From contig JAQBNV010000008.1 in the NCBI GenBank assembly GCA_028288395.1, forward strand, positions 1 to 9,929: 9,929 nucleotides of DNA, in the 5' to 3' direction. The notes under the pieces were generated by a model, which was not told the DNA's origin, searched no databases, and saw nothing but the letters and a program-made list of their open reading frames with translations. Positions within the stretch are counted from its first letter, which is position 1. Each line of letters begins with the position of its first letter. This DNA is from Adhaeribacter sp. GTDB taxonomy: Bacteria > Bacteroidota > Bacteroidia > Cytophagales > Hymenobacteraceae. Shown here in pieces: positions 1-7,565 of this stretch. A program made the position numbers and the translations under genes.

Positions 1-136
1 TTGGAATTTCCGGCATAGGCATTAGCCAACAAAAGAAGCTATGGAATCTGAATTATTTCTGAATTCTGCGCTTAAAACAGCTAAATCATTTATTTTAGTT
101 TTGTCTTTTTTATAAAAGTACTTTGACATAAATGAA

Positions 137-166
137 AGGACCAAATACCATCCGGTATTTAGTCCT
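137..166 (-). terminator. Hairpin downstream of the PAP2 phosphatase gene, candidate terminator
   Basis: Bases 137-149 pair with 154-166 around a four-base loop (ATCC), giving 12 pairs with a single C/A mismatch. It lies 54 bases past the stop codon of the minus-strand phosphatase gene. Read on the minus strand, the stem is followed by TTCATTTATG, which is T-rich but interrupted, so this is a weaker terminator than the two others in the window. The rest of 1-219 shows no supportable gene. A perfect TAGTTTTG (TAnnTTTG, the Bacteroidota -7 box) sits at 96-103 on the plus strand, but I see no matching -33 box and no gene for it to serve. Confidence 0.5.
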
Positions 167-219
167 AATAGACGATGTAACCAGACTGCAATTTTCTGTT
201 AAACCTTTAAGTCGCTATA

Positions 220-1089
220 TTAATTCAAGATGCTTGTTAGCTTCAGGGGCACTTTTTCTTGGTGAACTTCTTTTCTGGATTTAAGCCGGTTGAGATCCAA
301 GGCCAGTCCCATGCCGGGAGCGCCAAAAATATAAGTGGGGTGCAGGGAAACCGATGGTTTGTTGCCCCACCGGTTACGATGCGAGAGATAAGCTAAATGT
401 GACGACAATATACCAATACCAGCACCAGTAAACACATCCGATTGCCAATGTTTATTATTTAACATACGTAGTGCCCCTACACTCGTGGCGATGGTATAAG
501 CCCCAATACCGTACCATTGGCTTCTATGGCGGAGTTCATTGTGAATAATAGAAGCCGCCAGAAATGCATGCGCCGTGTGGCCGGAGGGTAGCGAATAGGC
601 ATTAGATCCATCCGGGCGTTCCTGGTTGGTTATACTTTTAAATCCGAATACCAAAAATGCATTTACTGCTTCTGCTTTCAAAATCAAAAGGCCGGTATTC
701 AGGAAATCATGGTTGCCTTTTACCTGCAGCGCGTAAGCCAGCCCTAATTCCACAAAGGGAGCATAAATTAAGTAATCATCTATATTCGTATGAAAGTTGG
801 GGTACTTCCGCTGCAAATCCTTCTGAAGCGCGTAACTGCTGTAAAGGCCATTATCTTTAATAGTGGTTAAGCCATACGTAATTAATACGGCCGGTACCAA
901 CGTAGCCCGAAACACCTTAGATTGGAGAAAGGGCTTTTTTAGCGGAACGCCTTTAACTGGGTCTTCAAACTTCTTTAAGGTGTCCGTAGGTGTACCTTTA
1001 ATGGAGTCGGTAACCTGGGCCTGAAGTTCGCTGGCCAGAAAGCCAAAAGACAAAGTTAAGCTTAGCCATAAAGTAAGTATTCTGTTCAT
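220..1089 (-). CDS. Secreted PAP2-family (type 2 phosphatidic acid phosphatase-like) acid phosphatase
   Basis: The 289-residue product has an N-terminal signal peptide (basic MNR, hydrophobic stretch to about residue 20, likely cut after LQAQ near residue 25), so the enzyme should work in the periplasm or at the membrane. The three PAP2 phosphatase motifs are present in order: K151-x6-R158-P159, P168-S-G-H171, and R208-x5-H214-x3-D218. H171 and H214 are the expected general acid and phospho-intermediate histidines. In motif 3 the usual Ser before Arg is Leu (L207). Hydrophobic segments at about 62-76, 107-121, 129-149, 172-182 and 190-206 fit the PAP2 helical core. Family members dephosphorylate lipid phosphates such as phosphatidic acid, phosphatidylglycerol phosphate or undecaprenyl pyrophosphate, or act as non-specific acid phosphatases; the substrate here cannot be read from sequence. 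The gene stands alone, divergent from the receptor gene. The start is the only Met that precedes the signal peptide; just AGG precedes it as a weak ribosome site. Confidence 0.92.
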   Translation of the reverse strand: MNRILTLWLSLTLSFGFLASELQAQVTDSIKGTPTDTLKKFEDPVKGVPLKKPFLQSKVFRATLVPAVLITYGLTTIKDNGLYSSYALQKDLQRKYPNFHTNIDDYLIYAPFVELGLAYALQVKGNHDFLNTGLLILKAEAVNAFLVFGFKSITNQERPDGSNAYSLPSGHTAHAFLAASIIHNELRHRSQWYGIGAYTIATSVGALRMLNNKHWQSDVFTGAGIGILSSHLAYLSHRNRWGNKPSVSLHPTYIFGAPGMGLALDLNRLKSRKEVHQEKVPLKLTSILN

Positions 1090-1236
1090 CCTATGCTAAA
1101 TTTAATGAGAAAGAAAACGACTCAATCTAAAGCGTAAAAACAGAACGATTGGTTACGAAAGTTTTTAAGTTTTATAGATCTGCTTTTATAAATTAATATT
1201 TTTAAACAGATTTAATATTAAATAATCCAAAGGGTA

Positions 1237-1289
1237 GCGGCGTGATAGCCGCGTATAATAAGTTTCGGTAGCTGCCGCCAATCATAGCT
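1237..1289 (+). ncRNA. Structured block before an orphan terminator: possible small RNA or leader element
   Basis: GCGGC (1237-1241) pairs perfectly with GCCGC (1248-1252) around a six-base loop. A second GCCGC occurs at 1274-1278, and CCGC at 1275-1278 can pair with GCGG at 1290-1293, which is the foot of the following terminator stem. These pairings are mutually exclusive, as in attenuators, but short GC words can do this by chance. TAGCTGC also occurs twice (1269-1275 and 1285-1291). I recognise no known riboswitch or RNA family. The block is called only because a strong terminator follows with no gene in front of it. The boundaries are approximate and the 5' end is unknown. Confidence 0.3.
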
Positions 1290-1328
1290 GCGGAGTGATT
1301 TTTTTCAGGCATTACTCCGCTTTTTTTT
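1290..1328 (+). terminator. Strong rho-independent terminator with no upstream protein gene
   Basis: Bases 1290-1299 (GCGGAGTGAT) pair with 1311-1320 (ATTACTCCGC) in a 10-pair stem with one G-T wobble and an 11-base loop. Eight uninterrupted T follow at 1321-1328. The T-tract is on the plus strand only; on the minus strand the stem is followed by CAGCTATG, so it cannot serve the phosphatase gene, which reads away from it. It lies about 60 bases before the first possible ATG of the receptor (1387) and 125 bases before the preferred one (1453). Confidence 0.8.
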
Positions 1329-1452
1329 AACTCATGAATTCAGAGTTTATTCAGAATTAAAAGTTTATTTTGAAAAAAAATCCTTTATGGATTCATATAT
1401 ATATTGTTCCTTAAACTATTTACCTAAAAATTTAAATATTAACCAAAAAGCA

Positions 1453-3864
1453 ATGCGTATAAAAATTATAATAATCTTTTTATTACTTGTACTACCGGGT
1501 TCCGTTTCCTTTGCGCAAAACAAAGTGGTTACGATATCGGGCTTGGTAAAAGATCAAGCGGCTACCACCGTTTTGCCTTTTGTGAATGTGGTAGTAAAAA
1601 CCGCAAGCGACAGTACTTTGGTAGCCGGCACGGTAACAGACGAAGAAGGCAGGTTTTCCCTTACGAATATCAAGCCGGGCAACTACTCCTTAGAAATTTC
1701 TTTTATTGGCTATTTCACCCGCAGACAACCGCTCTTTGTAGGCAGTCTTTCTGAATTTCTGGATATCACTACCATTGAGCTGGCCCCCAATGCAAAAGCT
1801 TTAAGTGAAGTAGAGGTAACGGGCAAACAAGCGGCGGTGAGCGAAAGGATGGACAAGAAAACCTTTTCCGTCGAAGACAACATCAGCCAGAATGGTGGTT
1901 CGGTTTTACAGACCATGCAAAACTTACCTGGTGTTACCGTACAGGACGGCAAAGTGCAGCTACGGGGAAGTGATAAAGTAACTGTATTGATTGATGGTAA
2001 ACAAACCGGCTTAACTGGTTTTGGTAACCAAACCGGGTTAGATAATATCCCGGCATCGGCCATCGATAAAATTGAAATTATTAATAACCCCTCGGCCAAA
2101 TACGATGCGAATGGGAATGCCGGCATTATTAACATCATTTACAAAAAGAATAAACAGGAAGGTTTTAATGGGAAAGTAGGATTTACGACTGGCTTGGGAT
2201 CTTTGTGGGAAAGAGCAGCAAATTTACCTACCATCCGGCCCCAGTATCAGGCTACCCCCAAGATAAACCCTTCCCTGGCCTTGAACTACCGGAAAAATAA
2301 AATGAATGCCTTTTTCCAGGGCGATTACCTATACACCCAAACGCTGAATAAAAATGAATTTGTGACCAGAACCTACAACGATGGAACCATCATTCAGCAG
2401 CAAACCAAACGAAACCGGAATACAGGTTTTCTGACTTTAAAATCTGGTATCGACTGGAATATAGATGCGCAAAATATATTTACCATCTCGGGGCTGTATG
2501 GGCGCGAAAAAATAATTGACCGCGGCGACGAACCCTTTTTTAATGCCGATTTATCGGAACGTTTACGCCTCTGGCAATTTTTGGAAGATGAACTAAAAAC
2601 CACGGCAGTAGCCTCGGCTGCCTATCAGCATAAATTTAAACAAGCCGGCCATTTATTAAATATTGGTTTTAACTACACGTTTCATCGGGAAGACGAGAAG
2701 TACTTTTTTGATAATATTTTGCCTACCTACACCGGAGAAGATGCTTTTAAATTGATTTCGGATGAACACGTGGCCGATTTTAACCTCGATTATACAAAAC
2801 CCTTAAAATATGGCCGCCTGGAAGGAGGATTTAAATTCAGAAAAAGGGACATCCCCACCAATATGCAGTTTTTCCCGGGACTTAACTCGCCCTTAGATGT
2901 AAATGCCGGGGGTGAGGCCACTTACAAAGAAATAATACCGGCTTTGTACGGCAACTATGTTTTTGAAAATCCAAAATACGAAGCGGAAATTGGCGTGCGG
3001 CTGGAATACGTGGATTTGCAATACGAAGTAAATCCCAACCACCCGACCTATAAAAGTAATGGCTATAATTATACCCAGCCCTTCCCGAATGTGCGGCTGG
3101 CCTATAAGCTGAACGACCTGAATAAAATATCCTTGTTTTATAACCGTCGGGTAGACCGGCCGAATGAAGTGGATATCCGGATATTTCCGAAATACGATGA
3201 TGCTGAAATAATAAAAGTGGGTAACCCGGAGTTGCGCCCGCAGTTTACCAACTTATTAGAGGCCGGTTACAAAACCAGTTGGGCTAGCGGTTATTTTTAT
3301 ACGGCTGCTTACCACCGGTTTGCCGATAATACGATAACCCGTATTGCCAGCATTGTACCGGGCAGTAATTTAATTTATGCTATTTTTCAGAATATTGATA
3401 AAAGCTACAACACCGGCCTGGAAGCCGTCCTGACCCAGGAAGTTACGCCCCAATATTCTTTCAACCTGAACCTGAATGGCTATCGTAATCAGATTAATGG
3501 CTTTACCGTAGAAAACAAATATCCGGTTCTGCATACGTTTACCGCCGAAAAGCAGGAAATATTTTCGGGTAATATTAAACTGAACAATACCTTCCGGTTG
3601 CCTAAAAACCTGGAAGCCCAGATTACCGCCATTTATCTGGCTCCCGACCTTATTCCGCAGGGTAAAATTGACTCCCGGTTTTCCTTAGATATGGGGGTTA
3701 AAAAGTCACTGCAAAATGGCAAAGGCGAATTATTCCTAAATGCCGCCGACTTATTAAACACTATGGTTATTAAAAGAGAAATTCAGGGTGCCGGCTTTCA
3801 ATACATCAGCACCGACTATTATGAGACCCAGGTAATCCGGCTGGGCTATAGTTACAAATTCTAA
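1453..3864 (+). CDS. TonB-dependent receptor-like outer-membrane beta-barrel protein with carboxypeptidase-regulatory-like N-domain
   Basis: The product is 803 residues from the chosen ATG. An in-frame ATG at 1387 would add 22 residues (MDSYIYCSLN...) in front of a textbook signal peptide, MRIKIIIIFLLLVLPG...SFAQ, so the internal start is preferred. Mature order, in residues from the chosen start: a carboxypeptidase-D-regulatory-like beta-sandwich (about 26-112, including GTVTDEEGRFSL and PGNYSLEISFIGY); a linker with EVEVTGK; a plug domain (about 145-233) with LQTMQNLPGV, VLIDG and NAGIINI; then a long beta-barrel ending in LGYSYKF, with the terminal Phe typical of outer-membrane barrels. 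This matches the Bacteroidota 'outer membrane beta-barrel family' rather than a classical SusC, and there is no SusD, sigma or FecR gene beside it. The role is probably TonB-driven uptake across the outer membrane; the ligand is unknown. It is transcribed divergently from the phosphatase and converges on the heme-protein gene. Confidence 0.9.
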   Translation: MRIKIIIIFLLLVLPGSVSFAQNKVVTISGLVKDQAATTVLPFVNVVVKTASDSTLVAGTVTDEEGRFSLTNIKPGNYSLEISFIGYFTRRQPLFVGSLSEFLDITTIELAPNAKALSEVEVTGKQAAVSERMDKKTFSVEDNISQNGGSVLQTMQNLPGVTVQDGKVQLRGSDKVTVLIDGKQTGLTGFGNQTGLDNIPASAIDKIEIINNPSAKYDANGNAGIINIIYKKNKQEGFNGKVGFTTGLGSLWERAANLPTIRPQYQATPKINPSLALNYRKNKMNAFFQGDYLYTQTLNKNEFVTRTYNDGTIIQQQTKRNRNTGFLTLKSGIDWNIDAQNIFTISGLYGREKIIDRGDEPFFNADLSERLRLWQFLEDELKTTAVASAAYQHKFKQAGHLLNIGFNYTFHREDEKYFFDNILPTYTGEDAFKLISDEHVADFNLDYTKPLKYGRLEGGFKFRKRDIPTNMQFFPGLNSPLDVNAGGEATYKEIIPALYGNYVFENPKYEAEIGVRLEYVDLQYEVNPNHPTYKSNGYNYTQPFPNVRLAYKLNDLNKISLFYNRRVDRPNEVDIRIFPKYDDAEIIKVGNPELRPQFTNLLEAGYKTSWASGYFYTAAYHRFADNTITRIASIVPGSNLIYAIFQNIDKSYNTGLEAVLTQEVTPQYSFNLNLNGYRNQINGFTVENKYPVLHTFTAEKQEIFSGNIKLNNTFRLPKNLEAQITAIYLAPDLIPQGKIDSRFSLDMGVKKSLQNGKGELFLNAADLLNTMVIKREIQGAGFQYISTDYYETQVIRLGYSYKF

Positions 3865-3897
3865 AACAATAGTTAGTATAATACCTCAGCAAAATCA

Positions 3898-3939
3898 GTT
3901 CAGTTACTAAGTTTAAGAATAAAAACTTAATAACTGGAC
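3898..3939. repeat. Long imperfect palindrome between convergent genes
   Basis: Bases 3898-3914 pair with 3923-3939 around an eight-base loop (AAGAATAA). Of 17 positions, 15 are Watson-Crick, one is a G-T wobble (3900/3937) and one a C/A mismatch (3907/3930). It starts 34 bases after the receptor stop codon. The stem is AT-rich and no T-tract follows on either strand, so it is not a typical intrinsic terminator. It may be a 3'-end stabilising hairpin or a protein-binding palindrome; no second copy is visible in the window. Confidence 0.55.
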
Positions 3940-3991
3940 ATGATGAGAATTAAGGGAGAAAGCAAGATATACTTTTAAGGCTCAAGTAGCG

Positions 3992-4014
3992 AAAAAAGCA
4001 TATCCTGCTTTTTT
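3992..4014. terminator. Bidirectional intrinsic terminator between convergent genes
   Basis: AAAAAAGCA (3992-4000) pairs perfectly with TGCTTTTTT (4006-4014) around the loop TATCC. The A/T runs supply a T-tract on both strands, so one hairpin can end the plus-strand receptor transcript and the minus-strand heme-protein operon, whose stop codon is only one base away (4016-4018). The stem is GC-poor (two GC pairs), so efficiency is uncertain. Confidence 0.65.
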
Positions 4015-4015
4015 A

Positions 4016-7000
4016 TTATTGCCCCATGATTAGCCTGGTTTGCGCCGGTGAATTCGCGGCATCTTGCAGTTGAATACTAAGCGGGCCTTTTGGCCGTACT
4101 TTGCGGTCGATGGCCAGCGTAACCTGGTGGATGCCCTGGGTAAGTTCTACCACGGCGCCAGTGTCTGCCAGTTTAAGCGGTTTTTGGCCCACCCAGGCCG
4201 TGATACCAGCAGCGGAATTAAGCGCCAGGTTAACATTGCCTTTGCTGAGAACTTCGGTCTCAAACCGGACAATACTGTATTGCTTATCTGCAGATAGCTC
4301 CAGAACCGGTAGTTCTTCAATTGGCAGTTCGCCGGCCACTTTGCTGTAGGCTGGTTGAAAGGGAATGGGCGTATTGGCCTTTACCAGGTGGTCTAATCCT
4401 TCGGCACCCAGCTTCTTAGCCAGTTCTTTATTGCCCGAAACCGTTTGCCAACGCCGTACAAAACGGGCATTGGGAACCCGGTATTTGCCCGATTCGCCCA
4501 GCTTCGAAAGAAAACTCACCAATTGCACAAATTCTTCTTTTTCTAAACCGGCTGTTAACCCGGGCGGCATCAGCGAGCCCGGCACTTTTTGAAGCTCCTT
4601 AATCTGGCTTTTGGGCACCGACACCGCTTTACCACTTACGTCGCGCAGCACAATCTCCGACATTCCGTTGCTTACCAGGTAGCCCATCATTTCGGAGCCG
4701 TCGGTCTTAACCACCCGCTGCAGTTCGTAGCCCTCTTTAATAGACTTGGACGGATACAGAATAGAATTAATAATGGTCTCGACCGGTGAGCTCGTACCCA
4801 GACTGCTTAAATCCGGACCAATAAGGCCGCCGGCTCCGCCAATGGCATGACACGAGGCACAATTGGTTTTCCGGAATACCGCTTCGCCCAAATCATGACT
4901 GTTGTTGCTTCTTACCTCTATGCCCAGCCGGTTAATCTCCTCGTTAGCCAGTTGCTGCGGCATCCGTTCAGTGGGCAGAAATCCACCGGAGGCTTCCAAT
5001 GCCTTTATCAGTAGCTTTACATCCTCATCGTTATTCTTACCCCAAGGTATCTGGCGCTGGAAAGCCGGCCGGACCGCGGTGGCAATATTGGCCGGTATTT
5101 TTTTAGCAATTAATTGTTGTGCGAGCAAACGGGTGCCCTGCTTATGGGAGAAAAAAGCTTTAAAAAGTTCAGAAGCATCTTCCTGCGGGGGTAAAGTCCG
5201 CAAAACTTCAACGCCCACCCGGGCTGCTTCGGCTACATTTAAAGGTACCAGTTGGGCAGTGGCCAGAACCCGTAATTCAGGATTATTTTTACTAGTGGCC
5301 AGGCCCACCAATAATTTTTCGGCTTTGTTTTTATCTAAGGTAGCTAGAGCACCCAAGGCGGCCCGCTTAATATTTTTATCGCCCTTCTGAATAAGATTAA
5401 CCAGCCGATCATACATGTCCTGCTGCCGCCAATACCCAATCAGTTGAATGGCACTTATCACGGTTGCTTCGTCGTTGCTGCCGAGAAAACCGGCAATGCG
5501 GTTTAAATTATTAGTTGGCTTTATATTTCGCTGCCGGGCCGCTTCTGCCAGGGCTCCCAGTTGGGCCGCTACACTTTTACTCTGCGCGGCATTACCCTGC
5601 ACAGCCATATCAAACAGCATATTTAACTCAGCCGTTTCCCCTGACTTGGCAATTGCCTGCAGCACCCCCGGATGATATTTTTGCGGAACCTGATTTTTTC
5701 TATAAAGCTGCACCAGATGCTGCGTAGCTTCCGGGTTCCTCACCGACATCAGGGCAAAGGCCGTTTTATCCGGGTTGCCCAAAAATTCCGGTTCGGTTTT
5801 CAGGCGGGCCATCATCGCTGGTTGGAGTTCCCGCATGGTCTGCCACAGGGCAAAATCCAGAAATTCGTCCATCTGCAAATCCAATACCGCTAATGCCGTT
5901 CGGGCAGCGTCCGCTGTTTGGGTTTTACGGAGGGCAATCACAGCCTCCAGGCGCACCTGCGGATGATTATCTACCACGGCTTTTGCCAGCAGGGCGGGCA
6001 CATTGGCTATTTTATGATGCCAGAACTGCAACGTCCGGAGACCAGCCGCCCGGGCCTGGTGACTTTGGGCCTGCAATAAATTAAGCAGCAATGGCTCGTT
6101 TACTACGTCCAGCGCCTGATGCACCCAAAGCGCTTCCAGCAGGTGATGTTCGTAATCCGGGTCTTTTTTATCTAAGTCGCTTACCCACTTTTGCAGGGCC
6201 GGAATCACTTCTTTGGCCCCGCGGCCTTTAAGTACTTGCTTCGCCTGGGAACGGGTCCAATCTTCCGGTAATTTTAAAGCGTCTAAAAGTTGTTTAACCG
6301 GTGCTTTACTCAGGGCCGGCGTTTTAACCAAGGGCCGGTTCTTGGCCACAATCCGCCAGATACGACCGCGCTCCTGGTCGCGGCGCGGGTCGTGAAAATC
6401 TACTTCGCCGTGCTGAATAATCGGGTTGTACCAATCAGCTACATAAATGGCACCATCCGGACCAACCGAAATATCTACCGGCCGGAAGGCTACGTTATCG
6501 GTCCATAATAAATCTTCCTGTTGTTTAGAAGCATAACCACTGCCCTGTTCCTCCAGCCGAAACCGGTTAATCCGGTTGGCCCGGAAATCGTTGGTGATAA
6601 CACTGTTTTGCCATGATTCCGGCAGGTGCCGGCCCGAAATAACTTCCAGCCCGCTGTGTTTGGGCTGACCGGGATTTAAACCCCGGATTATTCTTTCGGC
6701 CCCCGGCGAGGTAACAAAGGTTGCCCCTGGAAAAGCGTAATTAATGCCTTCGTTGCCGGCCCCATCCGTCATAAAAGATTGCCCCCAGCGGTTAAACTGC
6801 AGCCCCCAGGGATTTATCAGGCCTTTGGCGTACACGTTCAGCTCCAGGGTATTGGGCCGTAACTGCCAGACCCCGCCTCCTTCCAGGCGTTTTACGCCGG
6901 CCGGAGTTTCCACGTGGCTGTAGATATAAATGGCCTGGTTAAAATAGAGCAAACCTTCTGGTCCCCAGCGGAAAGTATGAATCAGGTGATGGGTATCGGC

Positions 7001-7564
7001 CGTACCAAAACCACTCAAAACCACCCGCCTTTTGTCGGCTTTACCATCCCCGTCGGTATCCATAAAATGTAATAATTCGGTAGAGTTGGCCACGTAAACA
7101 CCGCCATCGCCCGGTAAAATGCCAGTGGGCGTAAGCAAGCCTTCTACAAAAATGGTAGATTTATCTGCTTTGCCATCGCCGTCTGTATCCTCCAGCACCG
7201 AGATTTTGTCGTTGGCCGTCTCACCCGTTTTCAGGTGGGGATAGGCGGTACTGGTTACTACCCACAAGCGGCCGTCGGCATCCCAGTTCATCTGCACCGG
7301 CTTTACTACCATCGGCTCCGACGCAAAAAGGGTTATCTCAAATCCATCCGCAATGCGAAACGATTCCAGTTCGGCCTGCGGGTCATTATTTATCTGCTGG
7401 CCTTCCTGATTAACCATGGCGGTAATCAGCAAAAAGACCGGGATAATAATCAGCCCGCCCAAGAGCTTTACCGACACAGCCAAAATACTGCGCTTACGCC
7501 CACTCTTTATCAAACCCCAAAACCGGGACCCAACTCTTTCGGTAGTATCTTTTATCTCTTTCAT
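4016..7564 (-). CDS. Membrane-anchored beta-propeller dehydrogenase-like protein with HEAT repeats and a cytochrome c domain (PVC-type CxxCH heme protein)
   Basis: The product is 1182 residues. A basic N-terminus (KSGRKRS) precedes one membrane helix (about 33-51), placing the rest in the periplasm, where heme c is attached. Next is a six-bladed-propeller-type region (about 62-405) like the 'putative membrane-bound dehydrogenase' domain (TIGR02604), with GFEITLFASEP, two EF-hand-like loops (D126-D134 and D169-D177, both DTDGDGKAD) and VADWYNPIIQHGEVDFHDPRRD. HEAT-like helical repeats fill about 420-835. A cytochrome c domain (about 885-1022, TIGR02603-like) has C902-A-S-C905-H906 and a likely distal ligand M999 in GSLMPPG. 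A C-terminal beta-rich domain (about 1080-1182) closes the protein. Known relatives are abundant in Planctomycetes and Verrucomicrobia and also occur in Bacteroidota; a sugar or alcohol dehydrogenase role is assumed, not shown. The gene starts one base after the stop of the SGNH gene, so the two are surely co-transcribed. Confidence 0.9.
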   Translation of the reverse strand: MKEIKDTTERVGSRFWGLIKSGRKRSILAVSVKLLGGLIIIPVFLLITAMVNQEGQQINNDPQAELESFRIADGFEITLFASEPMVVKPVQMNWDADGRLWVVTSTAYPHLKTGETANDKISVLEDTDGDGKADKSTIFVEGLLTPTGILPGDGGVYVANSTELLHFMDTDGDGKADKRRVVLSGFGTADTHHLIHTFRWGPEGLLYFNQAIYIYSHVETPAGVKRLEGGGVWQLRPNTLELNVYAKGLINPWGLQFNRWGQSFMTDGAGNEGINYAFPGATFVTSPGAERIIRGLNPGQPKHSGLEVISGRHLPESWQNSVITNDFRANRINRFRLEEQGSGYASKQQEDLLWTDNVAFRPVDISVGPDGAIYVADWYNPIIQHGEVDFHDPRRDQERGRIWRIVAKNRPLVKTPALSKAPVKQLLDALKLPEDWTRSQAKQVLKGRGAKEVIPALQKWVSDLDKKDPDYEHHLLEALWVHQALDVVNEPLLLNLLQAQSHQARAAGLRTLQFWHHKIANVPALLAKAVVDNHPQVRLEAVIALRKTQTADAARTALAVLDLQMDEFLDFALWQTMRELQPAMMARLKTEPEFLGNPDKTAFALMSVRNPEATQHLVQLYRKNQVPQKYHPGVLQAIAKSGETAELNMLFDMAVQGNAAQSKSVAAQLGALAEAARQRNIKPTNNLNRIAGFLGSNDEATVISAIQLIGYWRQQDMYDRLVNLIQKGDKNIKRAALGALATLDKNKAEKLLVGLATSKNNPELRVLATAQLVPLNVAEAARVGVEVLRTLPPQEDASELFKAFFSHKQGTRLLAQQLIAKKIPANIATAVRPAFQRQIPWGKNNDEDVKLLIKALEASGGFLPTERMPQQLANEEINRLGIEVRSNNSHDLGEAVFRKTNCASCHAIGGAGGLIGPDLSSLGTSSPVETIINSILYPSKSIKEGYELQRVVKTDGSEMMGYLVSNGMSEIVLRDVSGKAVSVPKSQIKELQKVPGSLMPPGLTAGLEKEEFVQLVSFLSKLGESGKYRVPNARFVRRWQTVSGNKELAKKLGAEGLDHLVKANTPIPFQPAYSKVAGELPIEELPVLELSADKQYSIVRFETEVLSKGNVNLALNSAAGITAWVGQKPLKLADTGAVVELTQGIHQVTLAIDRKVRPKGPLSIQLQDAANSPAQTRLIMGQ

Positions 7565-7565
7565 G

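Larger units (their letters stand above)
1090..1452. other. Divergent intergenic region with probable leader of the receptor gene
   Basis: This gap separates the minus-strand phosphatase from the plus-strand receptor and holds no protein gene I can support. The first 140 bases are AT-rich and should contain the phosphatase promoter; the best -7-like match is TAAATTTA on the minus strand (1097-1104), but it sits very close to the start codon. Between 1231 and 1328 is a GC-richer, structured block ending in an intrinsic terminator (listed separately). Between the terminator and the receptor start, TATTTTG at 1366-1372 resembles a Bacteroidota -7 box one base short of TAnnTTTG. If it is used, transcription would start near 1380, leaving a leader of roughly 70 bases before the ATG at 1453. 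These promoter calls are weak pattern matches. Confidence 0.5.

Noticed and set aside
22..129. Minus-strand 35-codon frame (MSKYFYKKDK...)
   Set aside because: Short, no ribosome site, and lies just past the probable terminator of the phosphatase gene; AT-rich composition explains the Lys/Asn-rich translation.
132..284. Plus-strand 50-codon open frame starting ATG AAA GGA
   Set aside because: It contains the whole 137-166 hairpin, overlaps the 3' end of the phosphatase gene in antisense, lacks a ribosome site and resembles no family I recognise.
1710..2138. 142-codon minus-strand frame inside the receptor gene
   Set aside because: Antisense to the regulatory-like and plug domains, whose protein motifs are unmistakable on the plus strand.
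4902..5390. 162-codon plus-strand frame antisense to the heme-protein gene
   Set aside because: It lies wholly inside the HEAT/cytochrome coding region; its translation is Ser/Arg/Ala-rich low-information sequence typical of a shadow frame.
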